From Thermoanaerobacterales bacterium (GTDB lineage Bacteria; Bacillota; Thermosediminibacteria; Thermosediminibacterales; Tepidanaerobacteraceae), in contig DUMA01000023.1 in assembly GCA_012840135.1 (NCBI GenBank), forward strand, positions 62,001-126,000: a stretch of 64,000 nt of DNA, written 5' to 3'. This document shows positions 1 through 8,532 of the stretch, piece by piece. The position numbers were made by a program, and so were the translations under genes. Position 1 is the first letter of the stretch. Every line of letters begins with the position of its first letter. The notes under the pieces were generated by a model that was given only the letters and a program-made list of their open reading frames with translations, ran no database searches and was not told where the DNA came from.

Positions 1-408
1 AATGCGATTTTCGGTGCCGGCCAGCTCATCGGCCAGCTGGCGGAAATTGGCATCGGCTTTCAAATTCGGGTAATTTTCCACTATAGCTAAAAGTCTCGAA
101 AGGGCACTTGTAAGCTCTGCATCGGCCTGAGCTTTTTCTGCTACGCTTCCTGCCCCTATCAGTTTCTCCCGCGCCCTGGTCACCTCGGTAAATATGCTTT
201 CCTCATGGGCAGCATAGCCCTTCACGGTGCTCACCAGATTGGGGATAAGATCGGCCCTCCTTTGAAGCTGGTTTTCTATTTGACTCCATTTGCTGTTGAC
301 ATTTTCTTCCGAGCTCACAAGCCCGTTGTAGCTGCCGAAAATAAACATGGCTATCACGGCCAGTACCACCACTATGGCAATAACCGCCGTCAGAATTCCA
401 TTTTTCAT
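1..408 (-). CDS. lemA: LemA family protein (3' part outside window)
   Basis: The first 136 residues of a LemA-family protein are visible; the C-terminus lies beyond the window edge. The protein has one N-terminal membrane segment (about residues 5-25, GILTAVIAIVVVLAVIAMFI) followed by the family hallmark region SYNGLVSSEENVNSKWSQIE and a helical stretch with QNQLQRRADLIPNLVSTVKGY-like sequence. The ATG at 408 is preceded by GGAGGGG at good spacing. LemA proteins are membrane-anchored with a cytoplasmic or extracytoplasmic helical domain; their role is not settled, so none is assigned. It is divergent from the TRAP genes that follow. Confidence 0.9.
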   Translation of the reverse strand, partial: MKNGILTAVIAIVVVLAVIAMFIFGSYNGLVSSEENVNSKWSQIENQLQRRADLIPNLVSTVKGYAAHEESIFTEVTRAREKLIGAGSVAEKAQADAELTSALSRLLAIVENYPNLKADANFRQLADELAGTENRI

Positions 409-543
409 GAAGACCCCTCCATTTCTTTCGGTATTGTTTAAAGACCTTTAATTTATTATATCTTAAAACTATACACTGTGTCACCTGAAATTTTTTATAC
501 TGTATACATGAATTATATTTCTGTGGTATTCAGTTGGAATCTG

Positions 544-571
544 TTGAATTCAGTTACTTGCAAGATAAAAT
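544..571 (+). promoter_or_regulatory. candidate sigma-A promoter for the TAXI TRAP operon
   Basis: TTGAAT (544-549), a 16-nt spacer and TAAAAT (566-571) lie 46 nt upstream of the 618 start, in the divergent lemA/TRAP spacer. The -35 matches 4 of 6 and the -10 matches 5 of 6 of the consensus. The region is AT-rich, so chance matches are likely. Confidence 0.3.
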
Positions 572-617
572 TATAAACAGTTTAATATTTTAAATATTTT
601 TTAAAGGGGGAAAAGTT

Positions 618-1625
618 ATGGGTAAAAAACTGACGGCTCTTTTGATGTGCATTCTGCTGGCAGCAGTGCTTCTGGCCGGCTGCGGCGGCAGCGGCACCTC
701 CCAGAGTTCCGGCCAGAGTTCTGAACAGAGCTCAGGTCAGGGTTCCGGGGAACAGATCTTTATAAATCTTGCCACCGGCGGGACGGCTGGAACCTATTAT
801 CCTCTGGGCGGAGCCCTGATAGAGATATGGAATAAGAACATAAAGGGCATGAATGCTACAGCCCAAAGCACCGGCGCTTCGGTGGCCAACGTAAATCTTT
901 TGAAGGATGGCAAGGCGGACGTAATTTTCGTCCAGAATGACATAGCCTACTATGCGGCCAACGGCACTGAAATGTTCAAAGACAAAAAGTACGAGGATAT
1001 AAGAGGCCTCGCTACATTGTATCCCGAAACCATCCAGATAGTGACGCTGGAAAACAAAGGCATTAACAGCATCGAAGAACTCAAAGGCAAAAAAGTGGCC
1101 GTAGGTGCAGCCGGCAGCGGTGCCGAGGCCAATGCCCGCCAGATACTGGAAGCAGCGGGGATAACTTATAATGATATAAACGCTCAGTACCTTTCCTTTG
1201 CGGAAGCTGCCAACAACCTGAAAGATGGCAACATAGATGCGGCTTTCCTGACGGCGGGTTTCCCGACGGCTGCGGTAACCGACATTGCAGCCCAGCACAA
1301 GATCAAACTGATTGCAGTGGATGATGCCTTCGCCGATAAATTAATAGAAAAATATCCCTTCTATACAAAGACCGTAATCCCGGCCAACACATACAGCGGC
1401 CAGACCGAAGATGTCAAAACCGTATCGGTCATGTCAATGCTGGCAGTGAGCTCTAAGATGGATGAAAACACCGCATACAGCCTGGTCAAGACCATGTACG
1501 ACAACCTTGATAGAATCAAGGCGGCTCATTCCGTAGGTGAAAAGATAAAACCCGAAACAGGGCAGGAAGGCATGTCTATAACACTTCATCCGGGAGCCGA
1601 AAAATACTTCCAAGAGAAAAAATAA
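618..1625 (+). CDS. TAXI family TRAP transporter solute-binding lipoprotein
   Basis: A 335-residue extracytoplasmic binding protein. It begins with a lipoprotein signal: hydrophobic LTALLMCILLAAVLLAGC with a lipobox ending at Cys22, followed by a Ser/Gly/Gln-rich linker. The mature part starts with the TAXI signature INLATGGTAGTYYPLGG and continues with the periplasmic-binding fold expected of the family (TRAP-associated extracytoplasmic immunogenic protein). Its Shine-Dalgarno is AAAGGGGG just before the ATG. It heads a cluster with a DUF1850 protein and a fused permease, the usual TAXI arrangement. The ligand cannot be read from sequence; family members bind glutamate, other dicarboxylates or unknown compounds. 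Confidence 0.93.
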   Translation: MGKKLTALLMCILLAAVLLAGCGGSGTSQSSGQSSEQSSGQGSGEQIFINLATGGTAGTYYPLGGALIEIWNKNIKGMNATAQSTGASVANVNLLKDGKADVIFVQNDIAYYAANGTEMFKDKKYEDIRGLATLYPETIQIVTLENKGINSIEELKGKKVAVGAAGSGAEANARQILEAAGITYNDINAQYLSFAEAANNLKDGNIDAAFLTAGFPTAAVTDIAAQHKIKLIAVDDAFADKLIEKYPFYTKTVIPANTYSGQTEDVKTVSVMSMLAVSSKMDENTAYSLVKTMYDNLDRIKAAHSVGEKIKPETGQEGMSITLHPGAEKYFQEKK

Positions 1626-1674
1626 GAACCCTCGGAAGTTTCGCTTCCTTAGAACCTGTATTTACAATAATTTG

Positions 1675-1721
1675 AAGGAGGTTGCTGAGCATTGGGCTTA
1701 TCCAATGCTCAGTATTTTATG
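1675..1721 (+). promoter_or_regulatory. hairpin between Shine-Dalgarno and ATG of the DUF1850 gene
   Basis: AAGGAGG (1675-1681) is followed by a perfect 11-bp inverted repeat, CTGAGCATTGG (1685-1695) and CCAATGCTCAG (1702-1712) with loop GCTTAT, and then ATG at 1719. If the hairpin folds, the linear distance of 37 nt from the Shine-Dalgarno to the ATG shrinks to 9 unpaired nt (3 before and 6 after the stem). A TTG at 1692 inside the stem is the competing start. Confidence 0.6.
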
Positions 1722-2264
1722 AAACCGAGATGGGAAATAATTGTAATAATTTTTATGGTCATTCTGGCGGGATTTTTTTCAAAATACAGGATAGTCCATG
1801 GAGTCTACCTTTCCATAGTCAATGCCGATAAAATGGAATTTTTCCTCCCGGTTCCGGACAGGAAGTTTACCCTCAGTTTTACACACTCGGTCCAAAAAAC
1901 TCCTGTTTACGAGATGTACTTCATAGATGGTGATAATAACCTCGTGTTGAAAGAGACCAGATACTATTCTCTCGGAGTAGGCCTCCCTTTTACCGACGAA
2001 AACGGGCATTTTTCCAACGAAAACGGAGAGTTCAGGATAACCGGCTTGAACAGAAAATTTTCCTCCATCTCAATCATGGTATCCCCCATACCCGTTCATG
2101 AAATAATCATTGACGGCAAAAAATATCCCCTGTTGTCCTTTACGAAGCCGGAAGAGAGCATAAATATCAAGGCCGTTGAAAAATGGCACCTCAAGCGTTT
2201 AAAAAAGACAACAAATGTTCAGTCCAAAGGAGTTGAAATGCCAGATGAACGAGAAAGATTTTGA
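1719..2264 (+). CDS. DUF1850 domain-containing protein
   Basis: A 181-residue protein with one N-terminal membrane segment (EIIVIIFMVILAGFF) and an extracytoplasmic domain carrying the DUF1850 pattern: FTLSFTHSVQKTPVYE, then a YYSLGVGLP-type motif. The family is commonly encoded between TAXI binding proteins and fused TRAP permeases, as here; its function is not known. Two starts are possible. TTG at 1692 has a normal 10-nt spacing from AAGGAGG but lies inside a perfect hairpin. ATG at 1719 gives a clean N-terminus directly before the membrane segment and is brought to a 9-nt spacing if the hairpin forms, so it is preferred here. The gene overlaps the permease start. Confidence 0.85.
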   Translation: MKPRWEIIVIIFMVILAGFFSKYRIVHGVYLSIVNADKMEFFLPVPDRKFTLSFTHSVQKTPVYEMYFIDGDNNLVLKETRYYSLGVGLPFTDENGHFSNENGEFRITGLNRKFSSISIMVSPIPVHEIIIDGKKYPLLSFTKPEESINIKAVEKWHLKRLKKTTNVQSKGVEMPDERERF

Positions 2265-4191
2265 ACAGGCAGCCATAGACAGTGAAGAAATATTAAAAAA
2301 AGTGGATAAGGAATCCGATTACAGAAAGCTGAAAGGCTTTTTTGCAAAAATTGTGGCCGCCCTGGCCATCACGTTTTCACTTTTCCAGCTCTATACCGCG
2401 GCGTTCGGAGTCCTGGACGCCATGATTCAAAGGTCCATACACCTGGCCTTTGCCCTCTGCCTCATATTCCTCCTGTACCCCGCCAGAAGTTCATGGCCCC
2501 GGGACAGGATTCATCCGGTGGATTTGATTTTTGCCGTGCTGGGTGCTGCAGTCCCCCTTTATATAGTCGTCTTCTATCAGCAGCTGGTGTTGAGGGCCGG
2601 CACCGTCACCACTCTCGATTATATTATCGGGCTTATCGGAATACTGCTGGTCCTGGATGCAGTCAGGAGGGTGGTGGGATGGCCCATGGTGACGGTGGCA
2701 ACCCTCTTTATAATATATGCCCTCGCCGGCCGTCACATACCCGGCGCTCTTGCCCACAGGGGTATCGATCTTCCGGGCCTTATCCAGCACCAGTTCTATA
2801 CCACCGAAGGACTATTCGGCATACCCATAGGGGTATCTTCGCAATTCATATTCCTGTTCATCCTTTTCGGAGCTTTTTTGGAGAAAACGGGCCTGGGCCA
2901 GTTATTTATAGACCTTGCCAATGCCGTAGCTGGCTGGGCGGCAGGGGGGCCTGCCAAGGTGGCCGTCATTTCCTCGGCCCTGGAAGGCACCGTGTCGGGA
3001 AGCTCGGTGGCCAATACTGCGGGCTCGGGCAGCTTCACCATACCCATGATGAAAAGTCTGGGATACAAGCCCGAATTTGCGGGAGCAGTGGAAGCCACCG
3101 CCTCCACCGGTGGCCAGATCATGCCGCCCATCATGGGAGCCGCGGCATTCCTCATGGCGGAGTTTATCGGCGTTCCGTATCTCAGAATAATTCAGGCCGC
3201 CATAATACCTGCTCTCTTATATTACTTCGGAGTCTGGACCCAGGTGCACTTTGAAGCCAAAAGGCTGGGGCTTCGGGGTATGAAAAAAGAAGAACTGCCA
3301 AAGCTCGGCGTTGTGATTAAAGAAAAGGGTCATCTCCTAATTCCCCTCATCGCTATAATTTACCTCCTGGTGGAAGGCTTTACACCCATGAAGGCCGCCT
3401 TTTACGCCATTATCCTGGCTATTGGTTCTTCGATGCTCCGCAAAAACACCAGAATAAGTTTCATAGATATAGTCAACGGCCTTGAACAGGGGGCCAGGAG
3501 CGCCCTGGGGGTTGTGGCTGCCACGGCCTGCGCCGGCATCATCGTCGGTGTAGTAACTCAAACGGGCCTCGGCCTCAAGCTGGGTTCCACACTGGTGGAT
3601 TTTGCCAACGGCAATCTGTTTTTGACCCTTTTCTTCACCATGATAACTTCGCTCATCCTGGGCATGGGCGTGCCGACGACGGCCAATTATGTCATTACCT
3701 CCACCATTGCCGCACCGGCCCTGATAATGATGAATGTGCCGGTCCTGGCAGCCCATATGTTTGCTTTTTACTTCGGCATCATCGCCGATGTCACACCGCC
3801 GGTGGCCTTGGCGGCCTTCGTTGGGGCCGGCATAGCCCGGGCAAATCCATTGAAGACCGGCATACAGGCATCAAAACTGGCCATTGCGGCATTCCTGGTG
3901 CCCTACGTATTCGTATATCATCCTTCGATGCTTTTGATTAATGTCAATACCTTCGATATTATTGAAATCATAGTCACTTCAATCATCGGAATCATCGGTG
4001 TCGGCAGCGGAGTGTGCGGGTACTTCTTCACAGAACAGTCTTTCCTGGAGCGGATCCTGTTCTTTGCAGGAGGCATTCTCCTGGTGACCCCAGGCATTGA
4101 AACCGACCTGGCAGGCCTCCTCCTTCTCATCATCGGATACTTAATTCAAAAGCATAAAGTATCCAAAAAGAAAGTCCAGGCCGCATCTTAA
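2245..4191 (+). CDS. TRAP transporter permease, fused 4TM/12TM subunits
   Basis: A 648-residue integral membrane protein in which the small (DctQ-like) and large (DctM-like) TRAP subunits are fused, as in TAXI systems. A soluble N-terminus of about 40 residues precedes many hydrophobic segments. The large-subunit part has conserved Gly-rich motifs: VSGSSVANTAGSGSFTIPMM near residue 260 and LGMGVPTTANYVITSTIAAP near residue 475. It would use an ion gradient to import the ligand delivered by the binding protein at 618-1625. The ATG at 2245 lies 12 nt after AAAGGAG and within the end of the DUF1850 gene; an ATG at 2215 is in frame but lacks a Shine-Dalgarno. Confidence 0.93.
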   Translation: MNEKDFEQAAIDSEEILKKVDKESDYRKLKGFFAKIVAALAITFSLFQLYTAAFGVLDAMIQRSIHLAFALCLIFLLYPARSSWPRDRIHPVDLIFAVLGAAVPLYIVVFYQQLVLRAGTVTTLDYIIGLIGILLVLDAVRRVVGWPMVTVATLFIIYALAGRHIPGALAHRGIDLPGLIQHQFYTTEGLFGIPIGVSSQFIFLFILFGAFLEKTGLGQLFIDLANAVAGWAAGGPAKVAVISSALEGTVSGSSVANTAGSGSFTIPMMKSLGYKPEFAGAVEATASTGGQIMPPIMGAAAFLMAEFIGVPYLRIIQAAIIPALLYYFGVWTQVHFEAKRLGLRGMKKEELPKLGVVIKEKGHLLIPLIAIIYLLVEGFTPMKAAFYAIILAIGSSMLRKNTRISFIDIVNGLEQGARSALGVVAATACAGIIVGVVTQTGLGLKLGSTLVDFANGNLFLTLFFTMITSLILGMGVPTTANYVITSTIAAPALIMMNVPVLAAHMFAFYFGIIADVTPPVALAAFVGAGIARANPLKTGIQASKLAIAAFLVPYVFVYHPSMLLINVNTFDIIEIIVTSIIGIIGVGSGVCGYFFTEQSFLERILFFAGGILLVTPGIETDLAGLLLLIIGYLIQKHKVSKKKVQAAS

Positions 4192-4304
4192 ATATACAAC
4201 GGGGATCTCTTGTAATGTCAATTATAAAACTTGCCTGTAAGAACTTTTTATACGAAAATGATAGTGTCTCATAAAGTTTACACAGTACATCAAGTCCAAA
4301 AAGA

Positions 4305-4353
4305 TTTAAAAGGAATCCCGTAACACTAAACAGTGTACGGGATTCCTTTTAAA
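4305..4353. terminator. bidirectional terminator between TRAP permease and glnL-like gene
   Basis: A long stem from TTTAAAAGGAATCCCGT... to its complement, interrupted by one bulged A and closed by a short AAAC loop. T-runs occur on both sides, which suits the convergent genes ending at 4191 (+) and 4418 (-). Confidence 0.85.
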
Positions 4354-4417
4354 CTATTATCCATAGCCTATTGTAGAGTCAAAGAATTAAAATTTACTAC
4401 AGCGAGTCATTGAAACG

Positions 4418-5323
4418 TTATTCCTGGCAGAGGAGCGCGCTACCTTCGATAAATTTTCTCACATTGATCTTGCCACCGTTTTTGTTTCTTCCTCTCAAAA
4501 AGTCCATCTCCTTTTTTACCTCCGAAAAGTCGAACAGAGTGGATGAAAACCTTAAAAACTGCTCGTTGTTATAATCCTCGATGCCCATGGAAGCCACATT
4601 TTTCAAAGCTTTATCTATGGCTCTTCTGATCCTCATCTCTATGGCTTTGACATCGGAGGATTTTCGCCTGTCGCCCGCCTCATAATGCTCCTTCAAAAAA
4701 TGATAGACGTCCTGCATATTCACCATTTTTTGTTTCAGCCCGTCATAATTTTCTATGATTGTTTTAATATCGTCGCTGCCGGATTCTCCCAGTATTCCCA
4801 GGTCTGCCAGAAAAAATTCGATTATGCTCAAATCAGATCTTCTTTTTATTTCCTTGGGCGCGTTTTCGGAAATATCCGTAACCGTTTTTTTTATTTGCTC
4901 AAAGGTGGTCTTCAGTCTTATCAGTTCTTCCACCCTTGATATGACATTTACCGTCTCTATTACATTTATAGGCTTATGAATAAAAAATTCTATGCCGCTC
5001 CTGTAGGCTTGAGAAATCATGGCCTGGTCTTCCACCTGGGAAATCATTATGAAATACGTTTTTATATTTCTCTGCTTCAGAGCTCGTATTACCTCAATGC
5101 CATCCTTACCGGGAAGCAAAAGATCCATAAGAGCTATGTCAGGCTTCAATGCCAATATCTTTTTTTCCGCTTCTTCCCCTTCCTGGGCCTCTCCCACTAT
5201 CTCCCCCAGGTCGTGTTTTTCTATAATCCCTGCCAGGATTCGCCTTACAGCTTTATCATCGTCTACTATAAACAGCCTGAATCCCATAATCCTCCTCTCT
5301 TTCCCATTCAAAGATTTTTCCAT
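4418..5323 (-). CDS. glnL: response regulator, GlnL/YcbB-like
   Basis: A 301-residue regulator. The N-terminal receiver domain (about residues 14-135) has the acidic pair in FIVDDDKAVRR, the phospho-acceptor Asp in IALMDLLLPGKDG, and the Lys of FFIHKPINV. The C-terminal half matches the YcbB domain seen in Bacillus GlnL (FFLADLGILGESGSDDI, then an alpha-helical DNA-binding part). It follows the kinase gene by 5 nt, so the pair is one unit. Two starts are possible: the ATG at 5323, overlapping the kinase end region, or an ATG at 5287 (MGFRLFIVDDD), which has AGGAGG only 3 nt upstream. In Bacillus the homologous pair senses glutamine and controls glutamine uptake and glutaminase; the target here is unknown. 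Confidence 0.85.
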   Translation of the reverse strand: MEKSLNGKERRIMGFRLFIVDDDKAVRRILAGIIEKHDLGEIVGEAQEGEEAEKKILALKPDIALMDLLLPGKDGIEVIRALKQRNIKTYFIMISQVEDQAMISQAYRSGIEFFIHKPINVIETVNVISRVEELIRLKTTFEQIKKTVTDISENAPKEIKRRSDLSIIEFFLADLGILGESGSDDIKTIIENYDGLKQKMVNMQDVYHFLKEHYEAGDRRKSSDVKAIEMRIRRAIDKALKNVASMGIEDYNNEQFLRFSSTLFDFSEVKKEMDFLRGRNKNGGKINVRKFIEGSALLCQE

Positions 5324-5328
5324 TCGTA

Positions 5329-6618
5329 TTATTCTTCCGGGTCTATGACAAAGTTTTCGTTTTTCAAGGGAAGTTTAACCTCGAATCTCGCACCCTTGCC
5401 CTTCTCAGACCTGACCATAATCTCTCCCTCCATATCCTCCACCAGGTTTTTTACGTGAGTAAGCCCCAGGCCTGTGGATATGAAACCATCTTCATTGAAT
5501 TTCGTGGAAAAGCCCGGTTCAAATATATAGGGCATGTCCTTTTCGTCGATTCCTTTGCCATTATCGCCCACAATAATATAAACATATCCTTCGTCAATGA
5601 TGGCCTGAATTTCAATACAACCATTTTTATCTTCTATGGCATCGAGAGCATTTGACACAAGATTGTTTATGATGGAAAAAATGGAAAAGTAATTTTTAAC
5701 CAGAAGATCCCCCACGATATGAGTTTTTAATTCCGTCTCCTTTCCGGCATTTTTCACCCATCGCTCAGTGTTGGATTTGATAATAGCTACAATGGTGCTG
5801 ATACGCATCCCTTCCTGCATTTCTTCGGGTAAAAGGCCCCTGACACCAGACACTATCCTGAGATAATCCTTTTTAATTTCGTGAATGTTTTTTGCCAGAT
5901 TGAGGGCCTTCTTTTTTAATTTTATAATGTCGTCCTCCCTCAGACCTTGGTTGATCGAACTGTACAACTCATAACCTTCCTTCATGGCACTTTCCAGATC
6001 AGCTGTCGACTTTTTTATATATAACAGTTCTGATTTCAGTTCCGACACAAACTCCAAAAGTTCCGCATATCTTTTTTGATGCTCCTCGCTGACTATGAGC
6101 AGGCGGTATCTCTCCATCAGCCAGTACAGGCTGAAGGTTATGATGCTGCGAATCAATCCCACCCCGAGTATGGAAGTGAATATATTCTGAAAAAATATAA
6201 GATTTAACTCCCGCCTTATATAAAGTTCGATGAAATTGGCTCCCATATCCGAAAGGGTCATCACAGAAATAAAGCTGACTGGAGAGTCCAGAAGCTCTCT
6301 TATCCTGCCAGATTTCAGAAAAACAGCATAAAATAAATAAAAAAAGAATGCTGGATAATGCAGGCTGAAAGCTTCGGTAAAAAGCTTCTGCTGTATAATC
6401 ATGCCAAATAAAATCCTGAAGGTGACCGTCCCTGCACCCGCAAAAGGTATCAGCACCATCTCCGGGATTTGCGAAAAATAAAGCATCAAAAAAGATACGG
6501 CAACAACTCCCGCAGTAAACCGGAAGGCTGTATCAAAGGGATAAAAATATATCTCCCCTACCAGTGCGGTAAGGCCCGCTGTAACCAGCAATTCCTTGTA
6601 ATGCCTCTTCAATGTCAA
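5329..6618 (-). CDS. glnK: membrane sensor histidine kinase, GlnK/YcbA-like
   Basis: A protein of about 429 residues. The N-terminal third has several membrane segments. A coiled region and a phospho-acceptor helix with His in NIHEIKKDYLRIVSG follow. The C-terminal HATPase domain shows the N box (INNLVSNALDAIED), G1 (VGDNGKGIDEKDMPYIFEPG) and G2 (STGLGLTHVKNLVEDM). The TTG at 6618 is chosen because GGAGG lies 7 nt upstream; a GTG at 6687 would add 23 charged residues. The gene is directly upstream of a GlnL-like regulator, as in the Bacillus glnK-glnL pair. No glutaminase or glutamine permease gene is adjacent. Confidence 0.85.
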   Translation of the reverse strand: MTLKRHYKELLVTAGLTALVGEIYFYPFDTAFRFTAGVVAVSFLMLYFSQIPEMVLIPFAGAGTVTFRILFGMIIQQKLFTEAFSLHYPAFFFYLFYAVFLKSGRIRELLDSPVSFISVMTLSDMGANFIELYIRRELNLIFFQNIFTSILGVGLIRSIITFSLYWLMERYRLLIVSEEHQKRYAELLEFVSELKSELLYIKKSTADLESAMKEGYELYSSINQGLREDDIIKLKKKALNLAKNIHEIKKDYLRIVSGVRGLLPEEMQEGMRISTIVAIIKSNTERWVKNAGKETELKTHIVGDLLVKNYFSIFSIINNLVSNALDAIEDKNGCIEIQAIIDEGYVYIIVGDNGKGIDEKDMPYIFEPGFSTKFNEDGFISTGLGLTHVKNLVEDMEGEIMVRSEKGKGARFEVKLPLKNENFVIDPEE

Positions 6619-6784
6619 TTTATTGCCTCCGCTTTTTAGTAATTCCCGATTCCCGCATGGAAGTCTTTTTCTTCTGGGTTTGACCACATACCCTGGCTTT
6701 ACTTTTTTTCATTTTTATATTCCGGCAGAATCAATTTTATTATATCATAATTTGGATATTTTTTTATAACAGATGTCAGTTTAT

Positions 6785-6809
6785 CAAAAAAGCCGGATTT
6801 TTCTCCGGC
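6785..6809 (-). terminator. terminator of the ABC transporter operon
   Basis: On the minus strand GCCGGA, a 6-nt loop and TCCGGC (6792-6809) are followed by a run of T, 10 nt after the stop of the ATPase gene. Confidence 0.75.
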
Positions 6810-6818
6810 AATGGAATG

Positions 6819-7640
6819 TTATATAGCAAATTCTCTGGCACTGGCTTTTGTCACTTCTTCCTGAAGCAGATGCCAGATATTTCTATAAAGCTGGGCGAAC
6901 CTGGGCGATGAGCGAAGAAGCAAAATATCCCGGGGCCTCGGGATATCCACACTCACTATGGCTTTTATCCTGCCCGGGTGAGCCGTCATGACCAACACCC
7001 TGTCTCCCAGAATCAATGCCTCGTCTATGCTGTGAGTTATAAAAAGGGAAGTCTTGCCGGTGCCTTCCCAGATCTTTAAAAGTTCCTGCTGCAATATTAA
7101 TCGATTTTGTTCATCCAGCGCTCCGAAGGGTTCATCCATGAGAAGTATTTCCGGGTCATTTACGAAGGCTCTGGCTACATTGATTCTCTGCTTCATCCCT
7201 CCGGAAAGCTGGCACGGGAAAGCATCGGCAAATCTCGAAAGACCCATCAGCTTTATATACTTCATGGCTATTTCCCGGCGCTCTTTGGCGGGCACCCCTC
7301 TCATCCTAAGACCGTATTCCACGTTCTCCCGTACCGTCATCCACGGAAATACGGAATCCCCCTGAAAGACCATGGACGTGAGGGGTTTTTCGGGATTTTT
7401 GGATATCATATAGACCTTTCCCGATGTCTGCTTTTCAAGGCCCGCCAGTATCCTTAAAAATGTGGTTTTCCCGCAGCCGCTGGGCCCCACTATGCACAGA
7501 AACTCCCCATCCTTTACCGATAGATTGATGTCCTGAAGGGCAGTAATGCTGCTGCTGCGGGTGCAGAACACCTTGGTAAGTTTTTCCGTAAGAATGGCCT
7601 CGTTCTGGTATGCGGCCTTCAGTTCTTTTGGCTTTTCCAC
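6819..7640 (-). CDS. ABC transporter ATP-binding protein (SsuB/TauB/NrtD class)
   Basis: A cytoplasmic ATPase of about 273 residues. It has Walker A GPSGCGKTTFLRILAG, a Q-loop (TSMVFQGDSVFPWMTV), the signature LSGGMKQR, Walker B ILLMDEPFGALDEQ and a switch His in LFITHSIDEA. It pairs with the permease at 7619-8470 and the lipoprotein at 8533-9651 as an importer of the nitrate/sulfonate/taurine/thiamine-precursor class. The GTG at 7640, with GGAAAGGA about 10 nt upstream, gives a 22-nt overlap with the permease gene; an ATG at 7676 is possible. The substrate is unknown. Confidence 0.9.
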   Translation of the reverse strand: MEKPKELKAAYQNEAILTEKLTKVFCTRSSSITALQDINLSVKDGEFLCIVGPSGCGKTTFLRILAGLEKQTSGKVYMISKNPEKPLTSMVFQGDSVFPWMTVRENVEYGLRMRGVPAKERREIAMKYIKLMGLSRFADAFPCQLSGGMKQRINVARAFVNDPEILLMDEPFGALDEQNRLILQQELLKIWEGTGKTSLFITHSIDEALILGDRVLVMTAHPGRIKAIVSVDIPRPRDILLLRSSPRFAQLYRNIWHLLQEEVTKASAREFAI

Positions 7641-8470
7641 GGTATCACAATCCTTTCCAACAGATCGAGCATGCAAGAAAACACATATCCCAGAAAGGCC
7701 ATTGTTATCAGAGCCACAAACATCTTTTCGATGTCGAACATGTCATAGGCTCTCCACACCATCCATCCCACCCCGGCTTTTGCCGCCGAAAGTTCTGCAG
7801 CAACTATGAGCAAGAGCGCCGTTCCCATTCCCAGCTTGAAACCGGCAAATATCATGGGTAGCGCTCCGGGCAGCGCCACGGTGGTGTAAAACTGAAAGCG
7901 ACTGGCTCCAAAGTTTTTAGCCACATCCAGATATATGTTATCTATGTTCAGTACCCCGGCCATGGTGTTTATCAATACCAGATAGAAAACGCCTATGGCA
8001 ATGGTAAAGACTTTAGACGCCTCGCCCAGGCCGAAAATGATGAGAATGAGCGGCATTATGGCCAGCTTCGGTATCGGAAAGGTTGCCGCCACCATCGGCA
8101 TCAGGCTGGCTCTCACCGGCGGAAAAAGTCCCATGGAAAGACCCAGTACCACGCCGGGAAATGCGCCCGCCAGGAATCCCAGCACGATCCTTTGCGTGCT
8201 TACCATAGTGTGGTAGAACAATTCTCCCGAGTACAGCATAGGGATCAGTGCGGCAAATATCCTGGAAGGACTAGAAAACAGCCTGACATCTATCATGTGG
8301 AATCCGGCCAGGATTTCCCATAAAATGAGAAGCAGTGAAGGAGACAAGAAAGTCAGGATTTTCAGCAGGAATCCTCTGCTGGCCCATGCTTTGCTTTTGA
8401 TATCTCCTTTTTCTTCTTTTACTATTACACGCCCGAAGGTCTTGTGAATTCTTTCTTCAACCATGCTCAT
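7619..8470 (-). CDS. ABC transporter permease (SsuC/TauC class)
   Basis: A 283-residue permease with about six membrane segments. The cytoplasmic EAA loop is visible as VAKNFGASRFQFYTTVALPG, with ALPMIFAGFKLGMGTALLLI after it, typical of the binding-protein-dependent inner membrane component of sulfonate/nitrate-type importers. The ATG at 8470 follows GGGGAG by about 10 nt. It lies between the binding protein and ATPase genes, overlapping the latter, so translation of the two is probably coupled. Confidence 0.9.
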   Translation of the reverse strand: MSMVEERIHKTFGRVIVKEEKGDIKSKAWASRGFLLKILTFLSPSLLLILWEILAGFHMIDVRLFSSPSRIFAALIPMLYSGELFYHTMVSTQRIVLGFLAGAFPGVVLGLSMGLFPPVRASLMPMVAATFPIPKLAIMPLILIIFGLGEASKVFTIAIGVFYLVLINTMAGVLNIDNIYLDVAKNFGASRFQFYTTVALPGALPMIFAGFKLGMGTALLLIVAAELSAAKAGVGWMVWRAYDMFDIEKMFVALITMAFLGYVFSCMLDLLERIVIPWKSQKN

Positions 8471-8495
8471 CGTGATGTCACTCCCCTCTAGCTAA

Positions 8496-8523
8496 TGGCC
8501 GAAAACCATATGGTTTTCGGCCA
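8496..8523 (-). repeat. 28-bp perfect palindrome between binding-protein and permease genes
   Basis: TGGCCGAAAACCA (8496-8508), then TA, then its exact complement (8511-8523). It lies in the 62-nt gap between the binding protein stop and the permease start and has no T-run, so it is more likely an mRNA-stabilising or attenuating intercistronic hairpin than a full terminator. Such hairpins commonly protect the abundant binding-protein message (inference). Confidence 0.6.
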
Positions 8524-8532
8524 CAGATTTGC

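Noticed and set aside
497-506. TGTATACA palindrome near the lemA/TRAP promoters
   Set aside because: Too short to call an operator without a second site or a linked regulator.
2493-3254. A 253-residue plus-strand frame inside the TRAP permease gene
   Set aside because: Low-complexity Arg/His/Gly-rich translation in the wrong frame of a clear membrane protein gene.
4201-4300. Sequence with a GTCTCATAAAGTTTACAC element, considered as an insertion sequence end
   Set aside because: No matching inverted end, transposase fragment or target duplication was found nearby.
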